Shown: positions 44,689 through 56,484, numbered from the stretch's first letter. The stretch: 64,000 nt of DNA from Leptidea sinapis (GCF_905404315.1 NC_066282.1:7340501-7404500); one strand, 5' to 3'. Translations and numbers: made by a program. Notes: generated by a model from the sequence alone, not told the origin.

Positions 44689-46059
44689 GTGACTCGGGGC
44701 AAACAGAGCAGGAGGCTCAAACCACCCTCCTCTACACTCGCTGTGGACTTTTGCAACATCAGGGGGCTTCGCTCAAATTTAAATGCCGTCCACTATCACC
44801 TGGAGACGGCGAAGCCGGCCCTGCTCTTTTTAACCGAGACACAGATATCCTCCTTGGCTGATTCATATTACCTTTCCTACCCGGGGTATAATTTGGAACA
44901 CTCCTTTATACCACGGGCTGGCGTGTGCGTTTACGTCAGGGAGGATGTCTGTTCTCGACGCCTGAGTTTTCTTGAAGGACAGGACCTATCCATCATCTGG
45001 CTGCGTGTAGACTGCGATGACCATCCGCGAATCTACGCATGCCTGTATAGGTCCCATAGCGGTAACGCAGAGACTGACCGGCTCCTCGAACACATCCAAA
45101 TGGCTACAGATTCCGTGTTGGAGCAGATCCCCACTGCAGAGATCGTGTTTCTTGGCGATTTTAACGCCCACCACGCCGAATGGCTAGGCCGTACCACCGA
45201 TCATGCAGGGAGATCTGTTCACGACTTCGCCTTAGCATATGGTCTGACGCTACTGGTAATTGCGCCAACGCGAATCCCAGATGTGCAAGATCATACACCT
45301 TCATTGTTGGACCTTCTGTTGACCTCACATCCGGACGGCTACCTAGTTTCCGTTGACCCTTCTCTGGGATCGTCGGACCACTGCCTGATCCGGAGCACCG
45401 TGCCGATCACGCGCCTAACACGGCCCCGCTTCTTAGGCTCTCGCCGCGTGTGGCACTATAGGTCAGCAGACTGGGACGAGATGCGGTGCTTTTTTGCATC
45501 CTACCCGTGGAGGCAGATCTGTTTTTCGCTGGGAGATCCAGATGCCGCTGCTGACGCTGTTGCTCATGTGGTACTGCAAGGTATGGAACTCTTCATTCCA
45601 TCCTCCTCTGTGCCTATCGGTGGCAGGTCCCAACCATGGTTTGACCGCTCCTGCAAAATGGCCTCTCGCCGAAAGCAGGAGTGCTATCAGGCTTGGGTCA
45701 ATGCGGTGGTATCTAAGGATGTGAATTCCAGCGAACTTAAAAACACTTCAACCATGCCTCGAGGTCCTTCAAAAGAGTTATTGCTGACGCGAAGTCGAAG
45801 CACATTGGCAGAATTGGCGAGAGACTTGCACGCCTTCCCTCGGGAACTCGTGCGTTCTGGTCGCTCGCCAAGGCTGTCCAAGGAAACTTCTGCCAGCCAG
45901 CCATTCCGCCACTGCACGGGGATGATGACTCGCTGGCCCATGACGCAAAAGAGAAAGCTGATCTCCTGGGCTCCCTCTTCGCGTCCAACTCGACTCTGGA
46001 TGACCCAGGTGCACCACCACCGCATATTCCGCGGTGCGATTCATATATGCCGGAGGTAA
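44689..46059 (+). pseudogene. LINE B endonuclease and linker (frame 1)
   Basis: 456 residues, genuine up to about residue 350. Endonuclease motifs in order: 'VDFCNIRGLRSNLNAVHYHL', 'FLTETQISS' (Glu), 'PGYNLEHS', 'YRSHSGNAETDRL', 'VFLGDFNAHHAEW' (GDFN), 'PSLLDLLLTSHPDGY', 'GSSDHCLIRS' (SDH). The linker has 'PIGGRSQPWFDRSC'. After about 45740 the text ('NTSTMPRGP...') is out of phase: the correct reading continues in the frame of the RT. It nicks target DNA in living elements. Start Met 44689 is the first of the frame, but the homologous leader suggests translation could begin earlier. Confidence 0.88.
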
Positions 46060-47660
46060 AAATCCGGCATGGTGCCGTGCTTAAGGCGCTTCTCACCTTG
46101 GACATTCACAAATCGAGCGGGCCCGATGGCATTCCCCCGATAGTGCTGCGGACATGTGCTGCGGAACTGGCGCCGGTCCTTACCCGTCTTTTCCGGCTCT
46201 CCTACTCATCAGGCGTAGTCCCGAAATTATGGAAGGCGGCTTTAGTGCACCCGATCCCTAAGAAAGGTGTACGCTCGGATCCGTCCAACTACCGCCCCAT
46301 TGCCATTACCTCCATTTTCTCCAAAGTAATGGAGTCGATCATCAACCGCCAGTTCCTGGGATGCCTAGAGGGGCACCAGCTGATCAGCGATTGCCAGTAC
46401 GGTTTCCGTCAGGGTCGCTCAGCTGGTGATCTTCTTGCGTACCTCACCCGTAAATTGGCGCAAGCGGTTGAGTCGAAGAGAGAGGCGTTGGCGGTGAGTT
46501 TGGACATAGCGAAGTCCTTTGATCGGGTGTGGCATAAAGCGCTTATAGCGAAACTGCCATCCTATGGGCTTCCCGAGAAGTTATGCAAATGGGTCACTAG
46601 CTTTTTGGCTGATCGGATCATCAAGGTTGTTATCAACGGTGCATGCTCCGACTTAAAACCCATAAACCCTAGTGTCCCGCAAGGCTGTGTGCTATCCCCT
46701 ACGCTGTTTCTTCTGCATATCAATGATATGCTGCAAATCAGCAATATTCATTGCTATGCAGACGACAGCACGGGATATGCTTCCTACACCGGCCGTGCCA
46801 ACTTGTCCCGGGATAGTGTCGGCGCGAACCAGAACAAACTTGTGCCTGAAATCGAGACTATGCTTTGCAAAGTCTCGGAATGGGGCCGACAAAATTTAGT
46901 CCAATTCAACCCCAAGAAGACACAAGTTTGTGCGTTCACCACTAAAAAGTCTCCCTTTGTCGTATCCCCTCGATTCGAGATCACTCCTCTAACTGCCACT
47001 GCCTGTATTGGCATACTTGGCGTCGATATATCGAGCGACGTTCAGTTCCGTGGTCACTTGGAAGAGAAGGCCAAACTGGCCTCTAAAAAGCTTGGTGTAC
47101 TCAGTAAGGCGAGACAGTACTTCACTAAAAGCCACCGCCTGCAACTTTATAAGGCGCAAATTTGGCCTCACATGGAGTACTGTTCTCACCTCTGGGCGGG
47201 TGCTCCCCAGTACCAGCTACTTCCATTTGACTGCATGCAACGAAGAGCGGCTCGAATCATCGACGATCAAGTCATCTCCGATCGGCTTGATTCTCTAGCA
47301 TTGCGTAGAGATGTGGGTTCTCTCTGCATCTTCTACCGCATTTATCACGGGGAGTGCTCAGAGGAGCTGTTCAGGTTGATTCCAGCGGCCGAATTCCACC
47401 ATCGGACATTACGTGCAAAGTACCATCCGCATCACGTAGACGTCTGGCATTCCACAACCGCGCGTTTTCTTCGTTATTTCTTGCCTAGCACAGCCACTTT
47501 GTGGAATCAACTACCGGCAGCGGTCTTCCCGAACAGATACGACTTAGGGACCTTCAAGAAAAAAGCATACTCCCACCTTAAAGGCCGGCAACGTATTTCT
47601 TGGCACACCTGTTGTTGCGGATGTCCATGGGCGGTTGCCTCACCTCTCCCCATCCCGTGA
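46047..47660 (+). pseudogene. LINE B reverse transcriptase (frame 2)
   Basis: 537 residues from an internal Met; the frame is open from about 45743. RT blocks: 'SSGPDGIPPIVLRTC', 'NYRPIAITSIFSKVMES', 'QYGFRQGRSAGDLLAYL', 'VSLDIAKSFDRVWH' (catalytic Asp), 'PSVPQGCVLSPTLFLLHIND', 'HCYADDSTG' (YADD). C-terminal region: 'HLWAGAPQYQL', 'YHGECSEELFRLIPAAEFHH', 'LPSTATLWNQLPAAVFPNRYDL'. Length and motif order match the A copy, and there is no internal stop. In active elements it copies the LINE RNA at the nick. Confidence 0.9.
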
Positions 47661-47839
47661 GCCTCTTGCCCGTTTGCCCCCTCTCATATAAAAAAAAAGT
47701 TATTTAGTGCAAGTCAGGATGAAGTACAAAAGCTACAATAGCATTCAAATGAGTATAACAATATTCATTTATAATAAATTGAGAAACATTAATTGCAACT
47801 ATATTTATCATTCAAATAATCTTTCACATTATAATAGGC

Positions 47840-48690
47840 CTTAGATGTTTGATTATTTCTACGATACATTTAAATTTTTTAATTGCTGGTATTTTCATAC
47901 AATTTGGGAGTTTATTATGAAATTTAACACAATCCTCTTTAAAAGATTTAGCAATTTTACGGAGCCTAGTATATGGAATTGCGAGTTTATGTTTGTTTCG
48001 AGTATTGACTTTATGTACATCACTATTCTTTTTAAATTGGCTAGTATGCTTATGACCGTACAGGAGGTTCTAGTATATGTACTGGCAGTGAACTGTCATT
48101 ATATTAATTTCACATAACTTTTCTCTCAATGAATCCCTTGAACACATTTTAAAGACAGCTTGAATTGCCCATTTCTGTAACACAAATATGTTGTCAATAT
48201 TTGCGGCCCTACCCCACAATGTAATTCCGTAGGACATGTCACTATGAAAGTAGCTGAAATATACAAGTCTAGCTGTTTCAACATCTGCCAGCTGCCTAAT
48301 TTTTTATAGCACATACTACAGATTTTAATTGATTACATAATATATAATAGTTTTTTATATGAGCGCTCCATTGTAGCTTAAAGTCTAATGTAATGCCTAG
48401 GAATGTTGTCGTTTCTACTACATCAAGTTTGTCATCATTATATAATATTACTATAGACTATAATCAAACATCCACCGTGAATAAAGTTGGTTCTACTAAA
48501 CGAACTTCCAACTATGTGATTTCTAAAATTAAACATTTGCTAATAATCTCTTAGCCAATGTTCGGTAATATATAAAATATCAATATCATTGCTGTTCAAA
48601 ATTTTTCTACGTCTTATCTTTGCCTCTTAAACAATGGATGTTTTGATGTACTAAATTTGTAATTACTTTTCCTTTGCTAATTTTTGAATT
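47840..48690 (-). pseudogene. Internally deleted jockey/CR1-like LINE
   Basis: Minus strand, read right to left: 48475-48690 gives an endonuclease start ('LVHQNIHCLRGKDK', then after a frameshift 'DIDILYITEHWLRDY'), including the 'TEHW' glutamate motif. 47850-48450 gives the region behind the RT ('LWGRAANIDN', 'FVLQKWAIQAVF' type, parallel to 22980-23190). The whole RT domain between them, some 1.5-2 kb, is gone. Related to but distinct from family E. Confidence 0.65.
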
Positions 48691-48699
48691 ACATACATT

Positions 48700-49529
48700 G
48701 TTATTTGTTTTGATGTGGCTAGAGGATAAGTCTTAACTGATTTATTTTGTAGCTTATTAATGCTAGAGACATCCTCTATTGTCTTATAAACTACTTTAAA
48801 TTACTTAAAGGTAGGAGGTATAAGCACTGTTCTTTTATCTACAGTTTTACATGTTTTTATTACGCCGACCAAACAATAAACAATCCATTTCTAATATCGA
48901 ACAGTAATAATAATTAAATAAATAATGTTAACAAGTGACGTTTCATCAATATGATTGCTTAACAATATTTTGTTTATTTAACATCATGGAAACCCCGAAT
49001 CAAACAATTTTACAGTTGAAAAGATCTCCAAATTGCACACAAAAGATAAGAAGAGGAACGAAAATACAAAACAAGCCATTTATGTTAACATCTGTAGATC
49101 AAACAACAAACAGACGTCACTTAAAATGTATTGAATTTAAAGAAACATTAATTTTAAATTCGTAGTCAACATAAATCATTCTTTCAAACTCGAACCAGTA
49201 TATCTCTATTAATTCAAGAGATGAAAATTGCTACACGAGATTGGAGATGAAAACACGTTTCTTGAGGTTTTAAGTAAATTAAAAAAAATGAGATAAATTT
49301 TGTTATAAATTAGAAATTATAAATAAGATAATAAATTATATAATTGGCTTCCTAAAATTATTCGTTTTAGCAAAGCTATAGCAAAATTTTGTTGACGCAG
49401 TTTTAGTTCTTTTTTTCATTGGCATGTAAAGAGTCTGCAATAAGTACTGAGTCAATACTTGTTTGTATAACAGCTTAATAATTATAGTAATTTATTCAAA
49501 ACCAGCAAATATTATGGTCTTTAATTTTT
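48700..49529. other. AT-rich stretch, nothing recognised
   Basis: The plus frame 48935-49165 (76 residues) has no known domain. Confidence 0.45.
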
Positions 49530-51365
49530 TTCGAAAGCTGCTATTGGTAACTTCAACCAGCCGTCCATGCCGCCGTTGCACATGAGGAATAACACCCTGG
49601 CCCAAACGTCAAAAGAGAATTCCGATCTCCTGTGCACTCTTTTTGCCTCCAACTCGACTTGACGACAACGGAAAAACACCGCCGACCATCACGCATCGTC
49701 AGACCTCCATGCCTGAAGTACAGTTCAGACAGAAAATTGTTCGGCGAGCTCTGTTTTCGTTGGACGTCAGGAAGTCAAGCGGGCCGGATGGCATTTGTCC
49801 AATCGTGCTTAGAACGTGTGCCTCTGAGTTGACGCCGGTGCTAACGCGTTTATTCCGGCACTCTTATTCAAAAGGCGTAGTCCCTGACTCATGGAAGTCA
49901 GCCCTTGTCCATCCGATCCAACAAAAGGAGACAGTTCGGATCCGGCAAACTACAGGCCTATTGCTATAACCTCCCTGCTCTCCAAGATCATAGAGAGCAT
50001 AATTAACCGCCAGCTCTTGGTATACCTTGAGGGTCATCAGCTCATCAACGACAGGCAGTACGGCTTTCGACATGGTCGGTTGACATGCGATTTCTTCTGG
50101 TATACCTAATATATAGATGGGCGGTGACTATTCAAAGCAAAGGGGAAGGCCTGATAGTTGGCTTGGATATAGAGAAGGCCTTTGATCGTGCATGGCACAA
50201 GGCGCTCCTTTCTAAATTTCCATCATTTGGGCTTGCCGAGAGCTTATGCAAGTGGACCTCCAGCTACCTCACTAGGCGCAGCATACAGGTCGTTGTCGAC
50301 GGTTATTGCTCGAATCCCAAGCCCGTGAACGCTGGAGTGCCCCAAGGCTGTGTGCTATCTCCCACGTTTTTTTCTTCTGCATATCAATGATATGTTGGAC
50401 ACCTCCAACATACATTGCTATGCAGACGACAGCACTGGTGATGCCGTATACATGGGCCATGCAGGTCTCTCTCGGGAAATTGTCAACCAGTGCCGGGAGA
50501 AACTTGTGTCTTCTATCGAGTCCTCTCTTGAGAAGGTCGCGGAATGGGGTAAATTGAACCTTATCCATTTTAACCCCCAGAAGACTCAAGTTTGCGCGTT
50601 TACCACTAAAAAAACCCTATTTTTCGTATCACCGCTCTTCGACAACACTTCCCTTAAAGCCTCGCCTAGTATCGGAATACTGGGTCTCGAAATCTCGAGC
50701 GATTGCGAATTCCGTGGCCATGTGGAGGGCAAAGCCAAATTGGCTTCGAAGAAGCTGGGCGTCATCAATAGAGCACGGCAATACTTCAAGCCGGCCCATA
50801 TTCTAGCGCTCTACAAAGCGCAGGTTCGGCCACACATGGAGTATTGCTGTCATCTCTGGTCTGGCGCACCCCAGTATCAGCTCGATCCATTTGACCGCGT
50901 GCAATGCAGAGCAGCTCGAATTGTCGGGACCCAGTGCTCTGTGAACGGCTGGATCACTTGGCGTTGCGTAGAGACGTCGCTTCATTGTGTGTCTTCTACC
51001 ACATTTATCACGGGGAGTGTTCCGAAGAGCTGTTTTACCTGATTCCTGCCGCCGAATTTCACCTTCGCACGACACGCCACAAGTTAGGATATCATCCCCA
51101 CCATCTGGATGTGTGGCGGTCCTCCACAGTGCGGTTTTCAAGGAGCTTTCTTCCTCGTACTACAAAGCTGTGGAATGAGCTTCCTTATGTGGTGTTTCCG
51201 GGACGATACGACATGGGTACCTTCAAAAAAAGCGCTTACACCTTCCTGAAAGGCCGGCAACGCTCTTGTGTTTCCTTTGGTGTTGCAAGAGAATGTGGAC
51301 GGCGATGATCACTTAGCACCAGTTGACCCGTACGTTCGTTTGTCCTCCTATTCCATAAAAAAAAC
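49530..51365 (+). pseudogene. LINE family A, 5'-truncated RT copy
   Basis: It begins inside the linker ('KAAIGNFNQPSMPPLHMRN') and runs to the 3' UTR and A-tail (51355-51364). RT blocks are all readable over several frames: 'SSGPDGICPIVL' (49643-49969), 'YGFRHGRLTCD' (near 50055), 'VGLDIEKAFDRAWH' (50085-50390), 'HCYADDSTGDAVYMG' (50350-51042), 'RIYHGECSEELFY' type (50904-51308). At least four frame changes and a stop-bearing 'CDFFWYT' lesion. The lesion in 'GRSTGDLLVYL' is shared with the copy at 60520, so those two descend from one source. Confidence 0.9.
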
Positions 51366-51385
51366 TTAGAAGATTATTTTTTCGC

Positions 51386-51485
51386 TCTACAAAGCATAAG
51401 TCCGGCCAAATATGGAGTATTGCTGTCATATGCGGTCTGGCGCACATCAGTATCAGCTCGAACCAATTGACCGCATGCATACAAA
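51386..51485 (+). pseudogene. LINE A C-terminal scrap
   Basis: 'gctctacaaagcataagtccgg', 'atatggagtattgctgtcat' and 'cagtatcagctcgaacc' match 50810-50890. Lies 20 bp behind the longer copy; it may be a duplicated piece. Confidence 0.75.
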
Positions 51486-51841
51486 AGTGATCATTTAGCT
51501 TCAAATGACTCGCATAATGCCATTCTAGAGTAGCGTTTCATTTCATAAGACTTTTTCAATGTTCATTACCATTGTAAGCCTCTCACTGTAACATCTATAT
51601 TCAAATAGTGTCTTACAGCATTCGTTAGCGTTTTTACCCTCAGTTACAATTACGGGGGTTCTTTATTGCTACCAAGTATTATAATTTATCATCGTTAATT
51701 TATTTTGCGTAGTTGTTATGTTCAATGTTAATTACGTTGTCACATAATGCTAATTAAATGTCTTTTTTGACACTATTTCCACTATTATTCTTACTATTAA
51801 CTGGTTATTTAATAAATAATATAATTACATGCCGTTTTCTA

Positions 51842-52000
51842 TATGCCGGCTAAATGGGAACCAAAGCGGTGCCTTGCAAAACATGTGCAAGTATAACAAT
51901 ATTTACACATAGAACAGAAACAGATATTCTGTTTTTGTTTGAAATTGGTGGGCTAACAAGACTGAAATCTTACGTCTCAAAGTGACTAATATTAAATATT
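51842..52000 (+). mobile_element. SINE-like repeat, degraded copy
   Basis: 'tgccggctaaatgggaacca' at the start and 'cttacgtctcaaagtgac' near 51971-51988 are recognisable; the middle is rearranged and the 3' half missing. Confidence 0.5.
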
Positions 52001-52009
52001 ACTGTTGAC

Positions 52010-52275
52010 TTATCATCATCATCAGCTGGAAGACGTCCACAACTGGACAAAGTCCTCTCCCAAAGATCTCCACGACGATCGGTCCTGCGCTGTCCTTATA
52101 CAACGTATTCCGGTGATTTTGACCAGATCATCGGTCCATCCTGAGGGGGTCTTACCAACACTACGTCTTCCGGTACCTGGTCGCCATCCGAAGACTTTTC
52201 TGCCACACTGGCCATCTGTCCGTTGAACTATGTGCCCTGCCCACTGCCACTTCAGTTTCGCAATCATATGTCAAT
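52010..52275 (-). pseudogene. RTE-like LINE C-terminus
   Basis: An 81-residue minus frame: 'KWQWAGHIVQRTDG', 'GWRPGTGRRSVGKTPSGWTDDLVKI', 'AQDRSSWRSLGEDFVQ', then 'WTSSS'. This is the tail of the RTE-type ORF2 and is followed by a (tca)n/(tga)n tail at 52011-52021. Open over its length but without the RT domain. Confidence 0.75.
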
Positions 52276-53388
52276 GACTTAGGTTCTCCTACGGATCTAT
52301 TGACGCATTGAATTTAACAACATAACCTATATTAACTTTACATTAACTTATACAAGGCTTAATAACAACTTTAGCGAGTTGTTTGTTTTTTATTTTTAAC
52401 CTGTAGTACTTAAGTGAAAAATACAAATTACTAATCAATAAATTTGTATAAAAGTGTAAAACCATTTTATATGTACAATTACTATTAATTTCAGAATTAT
52501 ACATTTAATTGTATATTAGGGGTAAAAGTATGAAATTGCTGTTTTGTACTGAAAAATTGAAATTATTTTTTTTTAAATTTAACATATTAATTTAATCAAA
52601 ATAATTACCATTATTATCTATTTGCATTGCTGCCATCTAATAGGGAGGTCATTTAAGATTTTACGATACAACTGTGGTGATCTACGAGTAGATTCGACAA
52701 ACTGTGAAAGCATTTTGTACTGCCAAAATCAAGTAGAAAATTGTCCAAATCACGAAAAATATTTAAGTCCGTTGGAGCAAGGTCTGGCAAATATAAGACA
52801 TATACGCACGTCTTGCTGTTTACATCTATTATCATAAAAAAGCCCTATTCTCTATTATTATATTCATTATTCCCTACTAATGTCCAACCAACCAACAAAA
52901 ACAGATTTTTTTCTTTATATTTACCTATTAATATTTATCACTGTGACATTGACTGCCAAGTTACTTAGTTAGTTAATCATAAAAATTCGTTTGGTATGAA
53001 TGTTTTTGTAATTCATATCAACCATAGTGTATAAAAATAAGAAAATTCAAAATTTTCGTATAATGTATATCAAATACTGTTACCGGATTGGAACCCTTCC
53101 AATCTTAGCTCGGCGACAAACTATTTCATTCAAAGTTATCTTAGAAGAAGACGACCACAGTTCACGAATAAGATTAAATAAAACAAAATTAATATTTTCT
53201 GTATTATAATATAAATAACAGTAGCAGTTGAACTAACTGTTTCTTACAGTCCGGTCTATCATACAACAATGACTTTTTCTGGTGCGTAGTGTTTATTTCT
53301 GGTCCAAAAGCGTAGTGTTTTCTAATTTTGTCTTCTGGATTGAAGTGTTTGGGTACCAGTGAGACGATGAGAAATTAAAATGATGTTT
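52276..53388. other. AT-rich stretch, nothing recognised
   Basis: Overlapping frames on both strands near 52622-52968 are chance; no motif. Confidence 0.45.
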
Positions 53389-53680
53389 CTAAAATTGATA
53401 TTAGATTACACAAATTAAATTTGTAAACAAAATTTATGAACGATGCGGGAATCGAACCCGCTACCTCTCGCGTTCCGTACGAGCACTGAGCCAACCGTAC
53501 GAGTGACTTATCGTTTATAAATGTTGATATGTCTTATTCAACTCTCAGGTTGTGGCTTCATCTAGAGGATCTACTTTACAGTTGATAACCTGCTGAAACC
53601 CACTATTTGCATATTAGGAAATTGACTTGAGATGTCGCTCTTTCAAATCTAAGCACTTTTTTTAAGGAACCTTCTGGGAT
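53389..53680 (-). mobile_element. tRNA-derived SINE, copy with B box
   Basis: On the minus strand, 'gcgggttcgattcccgc' (53444-53460) is a perfect B box/T-arm, preceded by 'tggctcagtgctcgtacgg' as an A-box remnant. The body continues to the right to about 53655. The D arm is shortened, so no functional tRNA can form. Confidence 0.75.
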
Positions 53681-53682
53681 TA

Positions 53683-53835
53683 ATTACATAAATTAAATAT
53701 GTAAACAAAATTAATGAACGATCGCTTCACTCCACGTCACTCGCGTTCCGTGCGAGCGCTCTTCCACTAAGCCAACCGTTCGAGTGACGTATCGTTCATA
53801 AATCTTGATGTCTTGTTCAACTCTCAACTGCTTTT
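53683..53835 (-). mobile_element. tRNA-derived SINE, adjacent partial copy
   Basis: Repeats 'attaatgaacgat' and 'gcgttccgtgcgagcgctcttccactaagccaacc'-type head (A box on minus: ggcttagtggaagagc), but its B box is destroyed. Lies head-to-tail with the copy at 53389. Confidence 0.7.
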
Positions 53836-54353
53836 AGATTCTGAATTTCACTAAAAAACCTATTTTGAGAAAAATGTTTTGAATTTGAGCGATTTTATGG
53901 GAAATATAATATCGTCATTTATCCTTTTAACTATTTTATTTTACCACACATTTACACTACCAGGAGGACATTCAAATGCTTTAGTTATTTTAAAATGTTG
54001 AATTATCCTACCGTCTGACGTAGACGTCCATAGACCGACTTTCCTATACTGTGGTTCCGGTCAGTACTGACCGCAAAGCAATCTAATCATCTTAATGCAT
54101 TCTTAGATTGTGAAATTTATTGTTATTTATTTGATGATAGTGATAAAAATATTAATAGATGCAATATTAAACAATAAAAAATAGTTTTTTATACTGCTAC
54201 GGAAATTTCAGTTATGCAACATTCTTCTACCCAACCAATATAAGCAACAAAATGTACTCGTCTCGTTTTATACTCCATTAGTATTATGAATTTTCCGTGT
54301 TTCCGAATTCTTAAAGAAAAATTTACTTAATAAAAGCACCATTTGAATAATAC
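53836..54353. other. AT-rich stretch, nothing recognised
   Basis: No gene or matched repeat. Confidence 0.45.
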
Positions 54354-54798
54354 TGTCAGGACAGTGGGTCAGGGATTTGAAAGTAATACACAGTTTATAG
54401 GAACAAGTCTTTATTTGCGTTCATTTCCACGGACTTTTACTTCGCCGGTCTGCCGCTGTTCCTCTTCAGATGGCGTTGCCTTCACCAGATCACACAGCAC
54501 CGAACACTCGCTCTCTTCTATCTTCTCCTCACTGAATCAATTTCCACTTTTCATACTTTTCACTACCCCTTCTTCTCTTCCTTCTTTTCCTTTTCACCTA
54601 CGAGTCTGAACTAGAACTGCCATAGGCGTTGCTTAGTACGGCTTATATACCCCCGTGTATGTTCTATTTTCAAAATGATTCTCTTCCATCTTTAAATTGA
54701 AATTGTACTAGAAGTTTGACGACTCTCATCGTATACGCCGAAGCGTTTCTACGCGACAATACCAAATACTGAAATTAGTTTGAATAAATATATTGACA
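54354..54798 (-). mobile_element. LTR of an LTR retrotransposon, unit 1
   Basis: 445 bp bounded by TGTCA (54354-54358) and TGACA (54794-54798), the TG...CA form of LTR ends. On the minus strand the order is right for an LTR: TATA box (gtatataagc, 54641-54650), about 225 bp of leader, then AATAAA (54410-54415) followed by a GT-rich end. No coding region is attached. Superfamily unknown. Confidence 0.75.
54641..54650 (-). promoter_or_regulatory. TATA box of LTR unit 1
   Basis: gtatataagc on the minus strand, conserved in unit 2 at 55071-55080 with the flanking 'cgtactaagc'. Confidence 0.6.
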
Positions 54799-55430
54799 CG
54801 GGAGTGGGTCAGGGATTGGAAATAATACTCCGCTTATAGGAACGAGTCTTTATTTCCGTTCACTTTTTCTGAACTTGCACTTCGCCGGTCTGCCGCTGTT
54901 CCTCTTGTGGGCGGCGGTACCTTCAACGCGTCACACTGCACCGAACACTAAGTCTCTTCTATCTTCTTCCTCTTGGAACACTTCCACTTTTCACTACTTC
55001 TTCTTTTCTTCTTCTTCTTCTTTACACTTTCGAGTCAGAACTAGAACTGCCGTAGGCCACGCTTAGTACGGCTTATATACCCCCGGATCCGTTCTATTTT
55101 CAAAATGATTCTCCCATTCCATCTTTAAATTTAAATTGTACTAGAAAATTCTTTTAACTATTTTTATCCTGCTTACACATTTTCCATCCCTTTTGTTCTG
55201 TTCGATTTGGTCCTGAACTAACTAGAAATTTCTTTTAACTTCACAAAACCCAAAAAAATCCATACACTGGTAGGTGTATCGAACCCGGGTCTACAGCGTC
55301 TAAAGTAAACACTTTTTCGCTGAGCTACGAGTAATGCTGCCGAAGCTGTTGAAATTAACAATGTCTTGAAGTTTGACAACTCTCGTCATATACTTCGAAG
55401 GGTTGCTACGCAACAATATCATTTTTCGTT
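54794..55430 (-). mobile_element. LTR of the same family, unit 2, with a SINE inside
   Basis: Parallel to unit 1 from 'agtgggtcagggattgg' through TATA (55071-55080) and AATAAA (54849-54854). At about 55146 the match breaks off and resumes at 55362 ('ttgaagtttgacaactctc', compare 54712-54731). The missing part is a roughly 215-bp insertion. It joins unit 1 directly, without any internal gag-pol region. Confidence 0.7.
55146..55361 (-). mobile_element. tRNA-related SINE inserted in LTR unit 2
   Basis: The minus strand carries 'cgtagctcagcg' (A box, 55318-55329) and 'gggttcgatac' (B box, 55276-55286), spaced as in tRNAs. The T stem does not pair, so it is not a tRNA gene. The flanks 'ttgtactagaa' and 'atgtcttgaa' may be a diverged target duplication. 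A different SINE family from the one at 53389. Confidence 0.55.
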
Positions 55431-55554
55431 TATTTACTTCAGTACAAGAGTCTTAAAACATAAACAAGACTGGGATCTGTTCGTAATATATGTAGTTAAC
55501 ATTTAACCATACGATGATAATGTCTTCATTTCTTTACTTTATGGCCAACGTCTT

Positions 55555-55900
55555 AGATTACGGATTGGTCTGTGCTGCGCTCCAACTAGCTACCGCAGGC
55601 GTAGTCGTAAAATGCACCAACTAAACTACGCCCAAGAAGGCATACCCGAACCAGTCTTGAACAATGTGTGACGTTGACGTGCCACATGTTCTGTTTGACT
55701 TTACTAATAATTGAAACTAAAATGTCGGGCGTGCGAAGTAAAACGTTGTACGAATAATACAATACGAAAGACACTAGGATCACATATCATCATCCGCAAG
55801 TATTTTGTATTTTATTAATTTCAATGTAAAGCGTATGTTACAAAATTTGAAAGATGCCGTTTGAGTGCCATGATGTCACGCACACAAGCATCTAATAGAT
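55555..55900. repeat. Dispersed repeat of unknown class, copy 2
   Basis: Partner of 36265-36570. It has extra bases near 55590-55625 and 55725-55745 relative to the first copy. Confidence 0.8.
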
Positions 55901-56484
55901 GTCTGATGTTGATAAGTCATGAATAGATACATGGTGACTCCACCAGGTATACATAAGTTACACAGAGGTAAGACGGCATCGTTTCGCGCAAATTTCCGTC
56001 AGCGATCTTGCGGTTAAGCGGATTAAGCAGATTGCCATATGAGACTCGGAAATTTATTACTTTAATACACAGCTAAGGGTTAAGTTACCTGCTTAAGAAG
56101 ATTTATAAATTATAAAGTATATCATGGTACGGACATGCTGCTCTTAAAGTAATATTATAAACCTTGATAAATTATTATTATTATCATTAAAGCTTTTGTT
56201 GATATTTTTTGAAAAACTTTTCACGTTGTTAGTATTATTATTATGTAGGATTTCTATTTATTAATTTTATGTATAAATAAATAACAAATTGAATTCAATT
56301 ATATATTAGAAGTAAAAGTAACTGAAGCTGTAGAATTCCTTAGACTAGAAAATTTTAAATGTATATAGTTTTACATGAAAACAATAATATTATAAACAAA
56401 AAAAAATAATAATTTTTACATTTTAAATAAAAATGAGTGTTATATGATCAGGAAGTAACGTCAAAATTAGACAATTCCCCAAAG
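55901..56484. other. AT-rich stretch, nothing recognised
   Basis: No gene or matched repeat. Confidence 0.45.

Larger units (their letters stand above)
44370..47695 (+). mobile_element. LINE B, near-intact relative of family A
   Basis: A 3.3-kb plus-strand non-LTR retrotransposon: short 5' region, endonuclease-RT ORF, 3' UTR ending 'ccctctcatataaaaaaaaa'. GC content is well above the flanks, so it is easy to delimit. It shares about 60-70% protein identity by eye with family A. The only lesion in the 3-kb ORF is a 1-base loss in an A-run at about 45739-45743. No ORF1/Gag is seen upstream. A weak 'aagtt' appears on both sides; no proven target duplication. Confidence 0.9.

Noticed and set aside
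53430..53510. tRNA gene on the minus strand
   Set aside because: The B box is perfect, but the D arm and acceptor stem do not pair; the element is repeated next door and at 41278.
54343..55066. Plus-strand frames of 88 and 63 residues rich in S, F and L
   Set aside because: They are the antisense of LTR units; the TC-rich stretches explain the open frames.
55265..55340. tRNA gene on the minus strand
   Set aside because: A and B boxes are present, but the T stem cannot pair and the piece is an insertion in an LTR.
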